Below, piece by piece: positions 38,672 to 48,114 of a DNA stretch of 64,000 nucleotides. The position numbers were made by a program, and so were the translations under genes. The DNA is from Gillisia marina. Lineage in GTDB: Bacteria > Bacteroidota > Bacteroidia > Flavobacteriales > Flavobacteriaceae. The DNA lies in NCBI RefSeq assembly GCF_000258765.1, contig NZ_AJLT01000054.1:1-64000 (forward strand), in the 5' to 3' direction. The stretch's first letter is position 1. Each line of letters opens with the position of its first letter. Below the pieces are notes generated by a model. It saw nothing but the letters and a program-made list of their open reading frames with translations. It had not been told where the DNA came from and ran no database searches.

Positions 38672-40205
38672 TCTCTTTAATTAAATGATTGGCCCATCTA
38701 TTACTTGTTTCCCATCTCTTCTGCATATTATTATAATATTTTAAAGGATTCTTTATAGTTTGAGAAGCATAGAATTTTAAAAAAAGTACTGTTTTAAAGC
38801 CTAATAATTGTTGTTTTGAAAAATATTTTAATGCTAAAGCCAGTAATGCAGGAGAAGGTTTTGGAGCATATTCTTCTGAAATCCAGGGTAATTTAGGCTT
38901 TGTTCTAAATCCTCCCATTGGGGCTTTTAAATGAATAATTTCTAAATTAGGATGGTACATAATCTCATTACCAATCAATCTTAGCTGCATTCCAAAATCT
39001 ACATCCTCTCCATAGCTATGCTCAAATACCATAGAAAAATTAATATCTTTTACAGCACTGGTTAATGCAATTCCATTTCCTGCCCCAAAAGTCCCCCATT
39101 GTTTTACATCTTCATAAATTCTACTTTCTCCTGTCTGGATATAGGCAGTATTTAAAACCTCCACTCCATATTTTCTTATTTCCTCTAGACCTCTTCTTAA
39201 AAGATCATTATCTATTCTGTTATCATCATCACAAAAGAAAACCCATTCCGCTTTAATTTCCTTTAAAGCAATATTTCGAGCATTACAAGCCCCTGTTTGA
39301 TGAATGAACTTATGAATGATTTCAAATGGAAATTCGCGATTGAGTCCTTCTGTCAACTCAGACTGTGTAATTGGATCTTGATTCTGCTCTATTATGATGA
39401 CTCTCTTAGGTAATAAAGTTTGATTTTTTAGGTCATCAAGAACCTGTAAAAGATGTTGAGTTCTCCCAATGGTTGGAATTATAACATCTAGAGTATTGGA
39501 GTTTGTAAATATTCTTTTGGAATTAATAAAAATATCTGATAGATCTATCCTCTTCTTAAAAAATTTCGATCTAAAGAAAGATGCAATAAAAAAGAACAAA
39601 GGAACTTCCTTATCATATTTAAAAATACACCAAAACAGAACAACCACTCTAAAACTTTTATAATGCTGAAATACAAAAGAAAAAAGTTCATTCTTTGTAG
39701 CGGTGTATTCCAGACTTGATCTTTTTCCTAATTTAATTAAATCTGGTGCACTATAACAAAAAAGACCATTTTGTTGTCCAATTTTAGCAATAGAGTTGAT
39801 TAAATATTCAAAGTTATTAATACTATCAAAAAGATCTTTAAACTTTAGGATGACCTCACCTTTCATTCCGCCAACATCACTACTCATTCTCCAAGTAGCA
39901 TATGTCAATTCAGATAAAATATTAGCAAAAGGTAATTGATCTATATACCCTATGCTTTGAGGAAGATACATAGTATTTACCCCATAGGAAGCCATGATAA
40001 GATCATGATGAAACACATTATCCCAAGTTGATAAATCAATATGAGATTTAAGAGCTACATCGCACCAAGCAATTATTTCATTTTCAAATTTTTCGGAGAG
40101 ATTCCAAAAGGCTTCAACACAAGAATTAAATTTTATATCTAAAGGTTTTCCATCTTTAATTACTTCCAGAACATGACTCGCTTTTTGATGGACTATTAAT
40201 ATCAT
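38664..40205 (-). CDS. Two-part family 2 glycosyltransferase with unrecognised N-terminal half
   Basis: At 513 residues this is about 200 longer than a simple GT2. Residues of about 238-470 are a GT-A domain: LDVIIPTIGRTQHLLQVLDDL, a metal site in WVFFCDDDNRID, and the acidic motif EHSYGEDVDFGMQLRLIG. Residues 1-230 are not recognised; they contain EIIAWCDVAL and a conserved-looking MASYGVNTMYLPQSIGYID stretch, and could be a second, divergent glycosyltransferase-like domain. There is no signal peptide. It may be a bifunctional enzyme adding two sugars, but this is inference from length only. Confidence 0.82.
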   Translation of the reverse strand: MILIVHQKASHVLEVIKDGKPLDIKFNSCVEAFWNLSEKFENEIIAWCDVALKSHIDLSTWDNVFHHDLIMASYGVNTMYLPQSIGYIDQLPFANILSELTYATWRMSSDVGGMKGEVILKFKDLFDSINNFEYLINSIAKIGQQNGLFCYSAPDLIKLGKRSSLEYTATKNELFSFVFQHYKSFRVVVLFWCIFKYDKEVPLFFFIASFFRSKFFKKRIDLSDIFINSKRIFTNSNTLDVIIPTIGRTQHLLQVLDDLKNQTLLPKRVIIIEQNQDPITQSELTEGLNREFPFEIIHKFIHQTGACNARNIALKEIKAEWVFFCDDDNRIDNDLLRRGLEEIRKYGVEVLNTAYIQTGESRIYEDVKQWGTFGAGNGIALTSAVKDINFSMVFEHSYGEDVDFGMQLRLIGNEIMYHPNLEIIHLKAPMGGFRTKPKLPWISEEYAPKPSPALLALALKYFSKQQLLGFKTVLFLKFYASQTIKNPLKYYNNMQKRWETSNRWANHLIKENE

Positions 40206-40230
40206 AAATTAGAATACTATTCAAAAATGA

Positions 40231-41379
40231 TTAAACTTTAGAATGTAAGATAACTTTCCTATAAAATTCAATATTCTGCAAGACAACTACATCTGTTGAG
40301 AATTTAGATAATACTTGCTTACGAGCAGCTTTGCCCATTTGGTTATTCAAGTTATCATCATTCATTAACTTAACGATTATACTTGCATAGGATACATGAT
40401 TTTTAGGATTTATGGTAAAGCCAGTTTTACCATCAATCATTACTTCTGGAGCCCATCCCACATTGGATGTTACCAAAGCCTTTTCCATAGACATAGCTTC
40501 TAACCAAGTCATTGGTAATGCTTCCGCAAAACTTGGAAGTATTATCACCTTAGCAGATGCTACGTGATTTTGAACATCCGAATAATTTACTTCTTGTAAA
40601 TGTTCTACCATAGATTTGGCTTCTTTACTTAGCGAAGTTATAAATAATTCTAAAGTCGATTTGTTTTCAAAAACATCTACCACATCTTTTCCTAATAATA
40701 GAAGTTTAGCATTTGGCTTCTCTTGTACTACTTTATTAAAGATACTAGCTAATTCTAAAACTCCCTTTTTACGAATTATAGTGCCAAAATATAGCAACAA
40801 GTTTTCATCAACCTTTAGGGTTGATGGCATAAAATTATTTGGATCTAGACTGTTGGGAATGACTGTTATCTTATTCTCTAATTTAAAGATTTCAGATGTT
40901 ACTTTTGCTGTAAAAGCACTTACAGAAACTATGGCATTTGCGGCTTGCAAAGCTCTTTTTTCAAAGAATCTATTTTTGGGTTTTTGATCTCTATTTTCTA
41001 AATGACAAAAATATCCATCAGAACCATTCAATCTTATCACTAAAGGACAGTTAAACTTCATTAAAGCTGTGATGCCGGTCCAATCTGGAGCTTCTAAAAG
41101 ATCTATAGATTTTTCCTTTACTTTTTTATTGATGTATTGTTGAAGATATTTCCTGTAAAAATAAAAGCCTCCAAATTTATAGATTTTTTGTTTTATAAGA
41201 TAAAAATTGATCTTGTCTTCTTTGAAATTTTTGTTTTGATCTTGAGCATAAATAAAAACACTTACTTCCACTCCTTGGTGTATCAGCGAGTGTGCGAGAT
41301 TTTTAATACTGGTACCCAAACCTCCGGAACTATTGGTTAATGAATGAGGATATTCTGGAGTTATAAAGGCAATATTCAT
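40231..41379 (-). CDS. Family 4 glycosyltransferase
   Basis: The 382-residue GT-B enzyme begins IAFITPEYPHSLTNSSGGLGTSI, where the GGLG glycines contact the donor phosphate in the family. The second domain has LLYFGTIIRKKGVLELASIF and LPSFAEALPMTWLEAMSMEKALVTSNVGW (EX7E region). It follows the neuABC-adjacent gene by 3 bases in the same direction. Specificity is unknown. Confidence 0.92.
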   Translation of the reverse strand: MNIAFITPEYPHSLTNSSGGLGTSIKNLAHSLIHQGVEVSVFIYAQDQNKNFKEDKINFYLIKQKIYKFGGFYFYRKYLQQYINKKVKEKSIDLLEAPDWTGITALMKFNCPLVIRLNGSDGYFCHLENRDQKPKNRFFEKRALQAANAIVSVSAFTAKVTSEIFKLENKITVIPNSLDPNNFMPSTLKVDENLLLYFGTIIRKKGVLELASIFNKVVQEKPNAKLLLLGKDVVDVFENKSTLELFITSLSKEAKSMVEHLQEVNYSDVQNHVASAKVIILPSFAEALPMTWLEAMSMEKALVTSNVGWAPEVMIDGKTGFTINPKNHVSYASIIVKLMNDDNLNNQMGKAARKQVLSKFSTDVVVLQNIEFYRKVILHSKV

Positions 41380-41382
41380 CTT

Positions 41383-42774
41383 CTAACAAATTAGATTAAT
41401 TGAATTCCAAATACGTTCTGAAGCCTTATCTGCTGGAGCTTCATTAATTACGCTAAACCATGCCCTAACATTTGCAGTCACTTCTTCATCTTCGTTATTT
41501 AGTAAGCTAGCAATTTTATTAGCAATCTCACTCTTACTATTCAACCATATTACAGATTTGGAGGACGGCATTGATCTAAAATGAACATATTTATAAATGT
41601 TTTCTGTACTCCAATCTTCAACGTTTTTATTTTCTACATCATAATTAATATAAAAACAAGGTTTGTTATGTGTTACTGCATCAAACACCATAGTAGAACC
41701 TAAATTGATCAAAGCGATGCTATGATGAACAGTATTTACCTGTAAGGCAACATCTGCTTTGGTTGGCAAAATGGTATTCCAACTATCGCCTTGTTTCTCC
41801 CACAAAGGACTTATCTCTTTTATTATTTCAGGGTATGTATCAACAATAGTCTGATATCTCCCTGAAAAATCTACAGGACATCTTCTAAATATGATACCTA
41901 AATCAAGTCCTCTAGCATTTAAAGTTTGAACAGCTTTTGCCAGATCTTCTAAATATTGAGGATCATCTGGTGATGTAGTAATATCATCTCCGCTAAAACA
42001 AACATATTTCTTCTGAAGATCTAAATTATGCTGTTCAAAAAAATCTTCTTTAGTTATAAGTAGGCTGGCATCGTAATGAGCTTCAAATTGTGGTGTACCT
42101 GTTATATGTATATTCCTATTATTTATATATGGATAATATTTAACCAATTCATCCATCATATATTTACTCCAGACAAAATAGTAATCTGCTTCTACACTAA
42201 AGTTGCCTTTGACAGGTTATCCCAAGAAAAGATAAAGGAAGCGGTTGGAATATTAAAATCTTGAGCTGCAGTAAGTGGTGCTATTGCAGTCACTGGCCTT
42301 TGGCTGGTACAAAATATAATATCCGGCTTTTCTCTTTCTAAGACCTCCTTACAATGATTATAGAACTTGGAACTACGTTCAGACTTTTTTTAATCTATAT
42401 CTCAATTGCTTTAATCCATTCTCATTCTTTGAACTGTTCTCTAAAATTGTGACAATGCTATTTTTTAGTATCGCCTTTATTCCACTAAAGGAAGGCGAGA
42501 ATTTATAAGAACTATATACCGGATCATTCCATTTATTTTCAAAATGACTTAATTCTGAATTTATCTTAGCTCTTTTTAAAAGATCTGTAAATGGTCTTGG
42601 TTTAACTTGAAGTTTGATTTCCTTGAGTCCAAGAGAACTCAAATCGAACGGAGTTTGATTCCAAAAGATCACTTCCCAACCTAGTTCCTCTCCAATCTCT
42701 ACAAAATTAGAAAAGGCAAAGTTTCTTAAGCCTACACCATCAGGAAGTAAAATTAAAATTTTTTTAGAGCTCAA
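41383..42774 (-). CDS. Unfamiliar GT-B-like glycosyltransferase next to neuCBA (two frameshifts)
   Basis: Two corrections are needed: one base less in the T7 run at 42385-42391, and a second indel near 42200, repaired by adding one base or removing a GT dinucleotide. The result is about 463 residues. The N-terminal part has KKILILLPDGVGLRNFAFSN, the middle has PDIIFCTSQRPVTAIAPLTAA and FSWDNLSKAT, and the C-terminal part has ALINLGSTMVFDAVTHNKPC, resembling the donor-site loop of capsule and CDP-glycerol-type transferases. I do not recognise the exact family. Its position directly after neuA-neuB-neuC makes it a candidate transferase for the CMP-activated nonulosonic acid, which is inference only. 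Confidence 0.7.
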
Positions 42775-42876
42775 ATTTTATAATGATAAATGGGTATTAG
42801 CCAAAGATAAAAATAATAGTGACTAAGGAGAAGATTCTAAAAAGTATTAAAAACAATCCAGAGGTTATTTAGCAAA

Positions 42877-44004
42877 CTAGAGGTCTTTAAACTGTTTCTG
42901 ATGATTTATTCCCCACAAAGTAGATTTCTTAAGAGATGTCAAAAATTCAAATGCACTGTTTCCCTTACCATAGGAGGTTTGTTCATAGCTAATCTGGTGA
43001 TCATCTACCACATCTAATGCTTGGCTTATACTTTTTGTGTCATAATCTACATGTATGATATCTGCAAATTGAGATCTATTTTGTTGTCTTGTTCCAATGT
43101 TTATTATTGGTATTTTGTAATAAGGAGCTTCTCGAATCCCCGCACTGCTATTACCAATTATAAATTGAGTTTCCTTTAGAAGACTCAGAAAATATTCAAA
43201 TCTTAAAGAAGGAATAACCCGAAATCTTTTATTATCTAAAATCCGTTTGTATTCTTTCAAAATAGTTTTACTTCCTAAGTCGTTATTAGGATAGATCACT
43301 ACATAGTTATGATCATCATTCAACAAAGCATCTACAAAGTTTTTCACATATGCTGCTATATGCAATACTTCTGTGGTAACAGGATGAAACATTGCTACTG
43401 CATAACGCTGAAATGGAATTTGATAATATTCTTTAACAACATTCAAATCTGGAAGATCCGGGGATAACATTAGATCGATATCCGGCGATCCAATTTCAAA
43501 GATCGAATTCTCCAATTCTCCCATTTGAATTAACCTCTTACACGCTTCATTATTAGAAACAAAATGAATGTGACTCAACTTACTTACGCTATGTCGTATC
43601 AATTCATCTACTGTTCCAGAGATTTCCCCACCTTCTATATGTGCTACTAAAATATTATTAAGCGACCCTACAATAGCTCCTGCTAAAGTTTCTACTCGAT
43701 CCCCATGTACCACTATCATATGCGGATCGATCTCCTTAATATAACCAGAAAGACCTTCTATAGTTTTTGCCAAAGTGAGATCCATGGTGGTTTCGTGAGT
43801 GAAATTTTCGAAGGTATGAACGTTGGAAAAATTACAGCGTTCAATTTCTAGTAAAGTATATCCATATTCCTGTTGAAGATGCATACCAGTTACAAAAACA
43901 AAGACTTCAAGGTCCACATCAGAATCTAAGATCTGAATAAGCGATTTGATCTTTCCAAAATCTGCTCTGGTGCCTGTTAAGAAAAGAATTCTTTTTTTAA
44001 TCAT
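42877..44004 (-). CDS. neuC: UDP-GlcNAc 2-epimerase, hydrolysing (NeuC-like)
   Basis: The 375-residue enzyme belongs to the UDP-GlcNAc 2-epimerase superfamily. In the hydrolysing branch it releases ManNAc from UDP-GlcNAc and so starts nonulosonic acid synthesis. Visible motifs are FLTGTRADFGKIKSLI at the N-terminus, VVHGDRVETLAGA, AHIEGGEISGTVDELIRHS and IIGNSSAGIREAPYYK. The RADFGK-type start and the GEISGTVDE stretch separate it from WecB. It lies downstream of neuB with a repeat element between them. It may act on a related precursor if the product is legionaminic rather than neuraminic acid. Confidence 0.92.
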   Translation of the reverse strand: MIKKRILFLTGTRADFGKIKSLIQILDSDVDLEVFVFVTGMHLQQEYGYTLLEIERCNFSNVHTFENFTHETTMDLTLAKTIEGLSGYIKEIDPHMIVVHGDRVETLAGAIVGSLNNILVAHIEGGEISGTVDELIRHSVSKLSHIHFVSNNEACKRLIQMGELENSIFEIGSPDIDLMLSPDLPDLNVVKEYYQIPFQRYAVAMFHPVTTEVLHIAAYVKNFVDALLNDDHNYVVIYPNNDLGSKTILKEYKRILDNKRFRVIPSLRFEYFLSLLKETQFIIGNSSAGIREAPYYKIPIINIGTRQQNRSQFADIIHVDYDTKSISQALDVVDDHQISYEQTSYGKGNSAFEFLTSLKKSTLWGINHQKQFKDL

Positions 44005-44063
44005 GAATTATTTCGCTAAAAATACATTTTGATTTATAAACGTTATTTGCCCTGAAAGTTTTT

Positions 44064-44146
44064 GCGTCACCCTCAATTTATTTCAGGGTCTCAATATTGT
44101 ATCGATTTACATTATTATGAGATTCTGAAACAAGTTCAGAATGACG
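44064..44146. repeat. REP/MITE-like inverted repeat between neuB and neuC
   Basis: The left arm GCGTCACCCTCAATTTATTT (44064-44083) is followed by CAGGGTCTCA. The right arm GAGATTCTGAAACAAGTTCA and GAATGACG ends at 44146 and is its imperfect reverse complement. The core matches the unit at 29455-29537. It ends at the neuB stop codon, inside an operon. Confidence 0.7.
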
Positions 44147-45199
44147 TTAATTTTCAACATCTAACCATTTCAATTGTCTGTCAACCTTAATATCAGTCGT
44201 AGCCATCTTACCCAAAACTTGATCATAGTTCTCTGCTAAGATCTCACCAGTACCAGGACGCTTTACCCAAATGTTTTCCTTAGAGAACACCTCTCCCTTT
44301 TTAATGTTTTTTATACTACACACCGTTGCAAACGCAAAATCTATAGTCACCTTTTCTTCTTGTGCCGCTTCCTTTTTACCTCCTCGCATTTGCGCAATTT
44401 CCGCACTTGAAATTATAAGTTCTGCACAGGCTTTTTCATCCATACTACAAATAATATCAGGCCCGGTACGTTTCATATGATCTGTAAAATGTCTTTCTAA
44501 AATAGAAGCTCCTAATGCTACAGCACCTAAGCAAGCATTATTATTTAAAGTATGATCTGACAACCCAAACACTTTTTCTGGAAAAGAATTATGAAGCTCC
44601 TGCATAGCCCCTAATCTTACTAAATGTTTTGGGGTGGGATATAAATTAGTTGTATGCAAGAGAGCAACGGGAACTTTATATTTATCAAATATAGCAACCG
44701 CTTTTTCAACGCTTTCAATACTGTTCATACCAGTACTTAAAATTATAGGTTTCCCAAAACCGGCAATATGTTCTAACAAGGGATAATTATTACATTCTCC
44801 ACTACCTATTTTATAAGCAGGAACTTCAAAATTTTCTAACCTGTTTGCTGCTGCTCTAGAAAATGGGGTAGAAATAAAGATCATACCCTTACTTTCAACA
44901 TATTCTTTTAAACTTCTTTCATCTGCTTCACCTAAAGCACAACGCTTCATGATTTCATAAATAGAAATATCTGCATTTCCTGGTATCACTTTTTTAGCCT
45001 CAGAACTCATTTCGTCTTCTACAATATGAGTTTGATGTTTAACCATCTCTGCTCCAGCTCTATGAGCAGCATCAACCATTTCTTTAGCAGTTTCGAGAGA
45101 ACCTTCATGGTTAATACCAATTTCAGCAATCACTAAAGGTGGATAATCCTCTCCAATCTTTCTTCCAGATATTTCAATATATGGTTTCGTGTGTATCAT
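44147..45199 (-). CDS. neuB: N-acetylneuraminate/nonulosonate synthase (NeuB-like)
   Basis: This enzyme condenses a 2-acetamido sugar such as ManNAc with phosphoenolpyruvate. The 350-residue protein has the NeuB TIM barrel ([75 protein letters not shown]) and a C-terminal SAF antifreeze-like domain from about 285 ([20 protein letters not shown]). It abuts neuA with a one-base gap, which implies co-translation. Sequence alone does not separate NeuB from the legionaminate synthase LegI. Confidence 0.95.
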   Translation of the reverse strand: MIHTKPYIEISGRKIGEDYPPLVIAEIGINHEGSLETAKEMVDAAHRAGAEMVKHQTHIVEDEMSSEAKKVIPGNADISIYEIMKRCALGEADERSLKEYVESKGMIFISTPFSRAAANRLENFEVPAYKIGSGECNNYPLLEHIAGFGKPIILSTGMNSIESVEKAVAIFDKYKVPVALLHTTNLYPTPKHLVRLGAMQELHNSFPEKVFGLSDHTLNNNACLGAVALGASILERHFTDHMKRTGPDIICSMDEKACAELIISSAEIAQMRGGKKEAAQEEKVTIDFAFATVCSIKNIKKGEVFSKENIWVKRPGTGEILAENYDQVLGKMATTDIKVDRQLKWLDVEN

Positions 45200-45200
45200 C

Positions 45201-45878
45201 TTATTTTCTATTCTCCTTTTTCATTAAAAACTCCGCATACTCAAAATCTTCAAAGGTATCAATATCAACTTTTGCCCAGGGATGGTCTACCACATATGCA
45301 CAATTATTAGGAGCCAACAGTTTTCCATTACTTATAATTTCAGTTTTGACAATATAAAGCAATCCGTTTTCAAAATATAAATGTTCCAGATCCTGACTTC
45401 TTTGTCCCATATTATAACTGAAGGGAATAAAACTAGAATCTTTTATTTTTCCGAATTTTTGATGATTTGATGTTACGGTCATCAAACTATCAAAATCTCC
45501 TTTTAAATATTCTGAATAAGCATTTTCTAATAAATCGTGAGGTCTTAATGGATTTGTAGGCTGTAGTAAAATAACATTATCATATGGCTCCTGAAGCGCT
45601 ATTATTGCATGATGGAGAACTTGCAAAGTAGACGTCAGATCTTGAGCTAATTCTATAGGTCTGTCTACAACATCTACTCCATTTGATTTTGCAATATTCT
45701 TTATTTCCAAATCATCTGTAGATACATAGATCTTATCTATAATACCCAAATTCTGTTTAGCATAATTAATACTATGTACAATTAAAGGTAACCCCTCTAA
45801 AAGCTTAATATTCTTACCCGGTAATCTTTTAGATCCACCTCGAGCGGGAATGATGGCTATGTTCTTTTGCTTTTTCAA
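45201..45878 (-). CDS. neuA: CMP-nonulosonate (N-acylneuraminate) cytidylyltransferase
   Basis: The 225-residue enzyme activates the nonulosonic acid with CTP. The nucleotide-binding start [18 protein letters not shown] is at 7-24, and the substrate region [17 protein letters not shown] and the C-terminal [17 protein letters not shown] with the metal-binding Asp are all present. It is the first of the three neu genes in transcription order, and its start lies 8 bases after the upstream glycosyltransferase. Confidence 0.94.
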   Translation of the reverse strand: MKKQKNIAIIPARGGSKRLPGKNIKLLEGLPLIVHSINYAKQNLGIIDKIYVSTDDLEIKNIAKSNGVDVVDRPIELAQDLTSTLQVLHHAIIALQEPYDNVILLQPTNPLRPHDLLENAYSEYLKGDFDSLMTVTSNHQKFGKIKDSSFIPFSYNMGQRSQDLEHLYFENGLLYIVKTEIISNGKLLAPNNCAYVVDHPWAKVDIDTFEDFEYAEFLMKKENRK

Positions 45879-45886
45879 TAGGATTT

Positions 45887-46969
45887 TTATCTATTTGATA
45901 TTTCCAAAGCAAATTCAATACTCTGCAAATTATCATCTATTTTAAAAATATAAGGTTTATCTCTGTAATATGAGATAAGATGTAGCAAAATCAGATCATT
46001 TACTTTTTTTAGTGAGTAATATTCAGGAACATTTTTTCCCAGACTTTTTTTAAGCTTTTGCTGAAGATTACTCTTTTTTAAACTTTCAACCCTCACTTTT
46101 AAAATTCCGTTTCGAAGATTTGGAAGAATTCCAAATAGCAAATTATCTATTTTTCTTTTTTCAGTATTCAAAATCAAGTTTACAGATTGCTTTTCTAAAC
46201 TTTGCAATTCTTCCTTTAACAAAGTTTCGCCCCATCCTTTTGCATTCACATCCAGAGACATTTTAAGCAGATTATTTTGTAAATACTGATGATTTAACTG
46301 CACTATTCCAGAGATCTGGTAATCTTTAATTATTTTTTTAGACTCTGAACTTCTATAACTCGGATGCCACTGATGGAACATTAAAGTTTCTAAATTATAG
46401 AAATTTACTTTATAGCCCTTTTCAATTAACCTTTTATGAACATCTGTGTCTTCAGCTCCCCAGAAATGGTAAAACTCATCGAAGCCGCGTATCTGTTTTA
46501 AAGCGGCAACAGGAAATAAACTAAGCCCTGTAGCTTCATGAGTGCTTTTTCTATAATTGGTTATATCAGCAAAATTCAGATCTTTTAGATTTTCCTTCGG
46601 ACCTAAAAATCCAACTTCAAAATAAGTAATGTTCTCCGGGTTTTTTAAGGTATAAGCTATTTCAATAAAATCACTTCTAAAGATCATATCCACATCTGCA
46701 ACAAAACATTGTTCAGTATTCAGATCTTTTATTACCGAGTTTAATGCTTTAGATTTATTCCACGGTTGATATTGGGTAAATTGATATGTATAAGAAATAA
46801 ACTTGTAATTTGAACATAACCGCTTGGCATTATTAGCCAAATCTGGTTCAGAACCATAATCTACCAAGATAACCTCAAAATCTTTTACAGATTGTCTGTC
46901 CAAAGAATTAAACGAATTCTCTAATCTATTTAAGTCTCTATTCCTGTATGAATAAATTATTGATAGCAA
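45887..46969 (-). CDS. Family 2 glycosyltransferase with GT7-like WGxED motif
   Basis: The 360-residue enzyme has a GT-A domain beginning LSIIYSYRNRDLNRLENSFNSL. The metal site is CFVADVDMIF near residue 96, and the galactosyltransferase-type motif FDEFYHFWGAEDTDVHKRL lies near 177. The arrangement resembles the catalytic halves of chondroitin/heparosan-type polymerases and other processive hexosyl transferases. The last 130 residues are charged, without recognised motifs. It sits immediately upstream of neuA. Confidence 0.88.
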   Translation of the reverse strand: MLSIIYSYRNRDLNRLENSFNSLDRQSVKDFEVILVDYGSEPDLANNAKRLCSNYKFISYTYQFTQYQPWNKSKALNSVIKDLNTEQCFVADVDMIFRSDFIEIAYTLKNPENITYFEVGFLGPKENLKDLNFADITNYRKSTHEATGLSLFPVAALKQIRGFDEFYHFWGAEDTDVHKRLIEKGYKVNFYNLETLMFHQWHPSYRSSESKKIIKDYQISGIVQLNHQYLQNNLLKMSLDVNAKGWGETLLKEELQSLEKQSVNLILNTEKRKIDNLLFGILPNLRNGILKVRVESLKKSNLQQKLKKSLGKNVPEYYSLKKVNDLILLHLISYYRDKPYIFKIDDNLQSIEFALEISNR

Positions 46970-46970
46970 A

Positions 46971-48114
46971 TTATTGTGCTTGTTGTAAATATCGATATTT
47001 CTGCCTTACCTGATTCTCAATAAAACTTCGCTCTAATTTAGGCTTTATATTTTTCAAGTTATAGTCAACACCAGATTTTAATAATATTGGATCGTTCAAC
47101 GCTTGAAAAATTAGTCTTTTTATTTCAGAGGAATCTTCCGCGTCTTCTATCAAAAGTCCATTCAAGCCATGAGTGATCATTTCTGCAGTAACTTCACCGG
47201 GATTAGACTGAATTGGAAATACCCCCATAATGATAGCTTCCAATAAGGTATTGGGCATTCCATCTGATATACTGTTACCTATATAGATCAAAGATTCTCC
47301 CATCAACTTCAAAATTTCGGAATGTGCTCTTTGCTTGTAAATAATCAAATTGTCCCAATTATCGAAATTCTTTTTATTGAAAACCTCCACTTTTTCATTA
47401 GCACCAAATACAACAATATTATAACCCGATAATTCAGATTTCATAGTTGTAAGTGCCTCTAATACTTTAACACACCTACCGAACTCATGCTCATAACCTT
47501 TTATTAAAATCGTTTTTCTTTCAGAAGCTTCCTTTAGGAACTTATCATATTTGTCAAGATCATACCCCCCCACCAGTTGGAAATACTCCTAAAAACTCTC
47601 CATTAAACCCTAAATCCTCAGCAATTTTATGATCCCTTTCGCAATCTGAAAAAAGATAATTTATTCTTTCTAAAACTTCCTTGATCTGTGCTTTTGGCTT
47701 GGAAAATTCTTTAAAATAGAATAGATCATTTCCCCAAATATTATAAACCCATTTAATTTTCGGATTTTTTTGCATCACTTCAAGAATTGGCACACAGGAA
47801 GAAAACATTTCAAAACTTTGTACAATATCCGGCTGAATTTCAATCAATTTGTTCTCGAAAATATCTACTAAATTATTTTGATTGAACTTATTAATAAAAT
47901 CATAGAGTTTTGGTAATTCTTTCTTTATCTTATATCTGCCCGGATAATCTGTTTTATTTCTCCAGCCAATTATGTGGTGCACAAAGCTTATTTTTTCTAC
48001 CTGAATATTGGCATCGTATACATCGAGCCAGTAAATAGTATGCCCTTGACCTTCCAATTGTTTGGTCCAATTAAAAAAATGATTCGAGAACATAGAAACC
48101 ATTAATATCTTCAT
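46971..48114 (-). CDS. Family 4 glycosyltransferase (one frameshift in a G7 run)
   Basis: Removing one base from the C7 run at 47565-47571 (plus strand) joins the N-terminal half, ending GVFPTGGG, to YDLDKYDKFL and gives 380 residues. The N-terminal domain starts ILMVSMFSNHFFNWTKQLEG. The C-terminal donor domain has KTILIKGYEH and IGNSISDGMPNTLLEAIIMGVFPIQSNPG, the Glu-containing donor loop. The PTGGGYD junction is the usual GT4 linker before the second Rossmann domain, which supports the repair. This is the only one of the frameshifts not in an A/T run, apart from the indel near 42200. The start overlaps the preceding gene by 4 bases. Confidence 0.88.
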
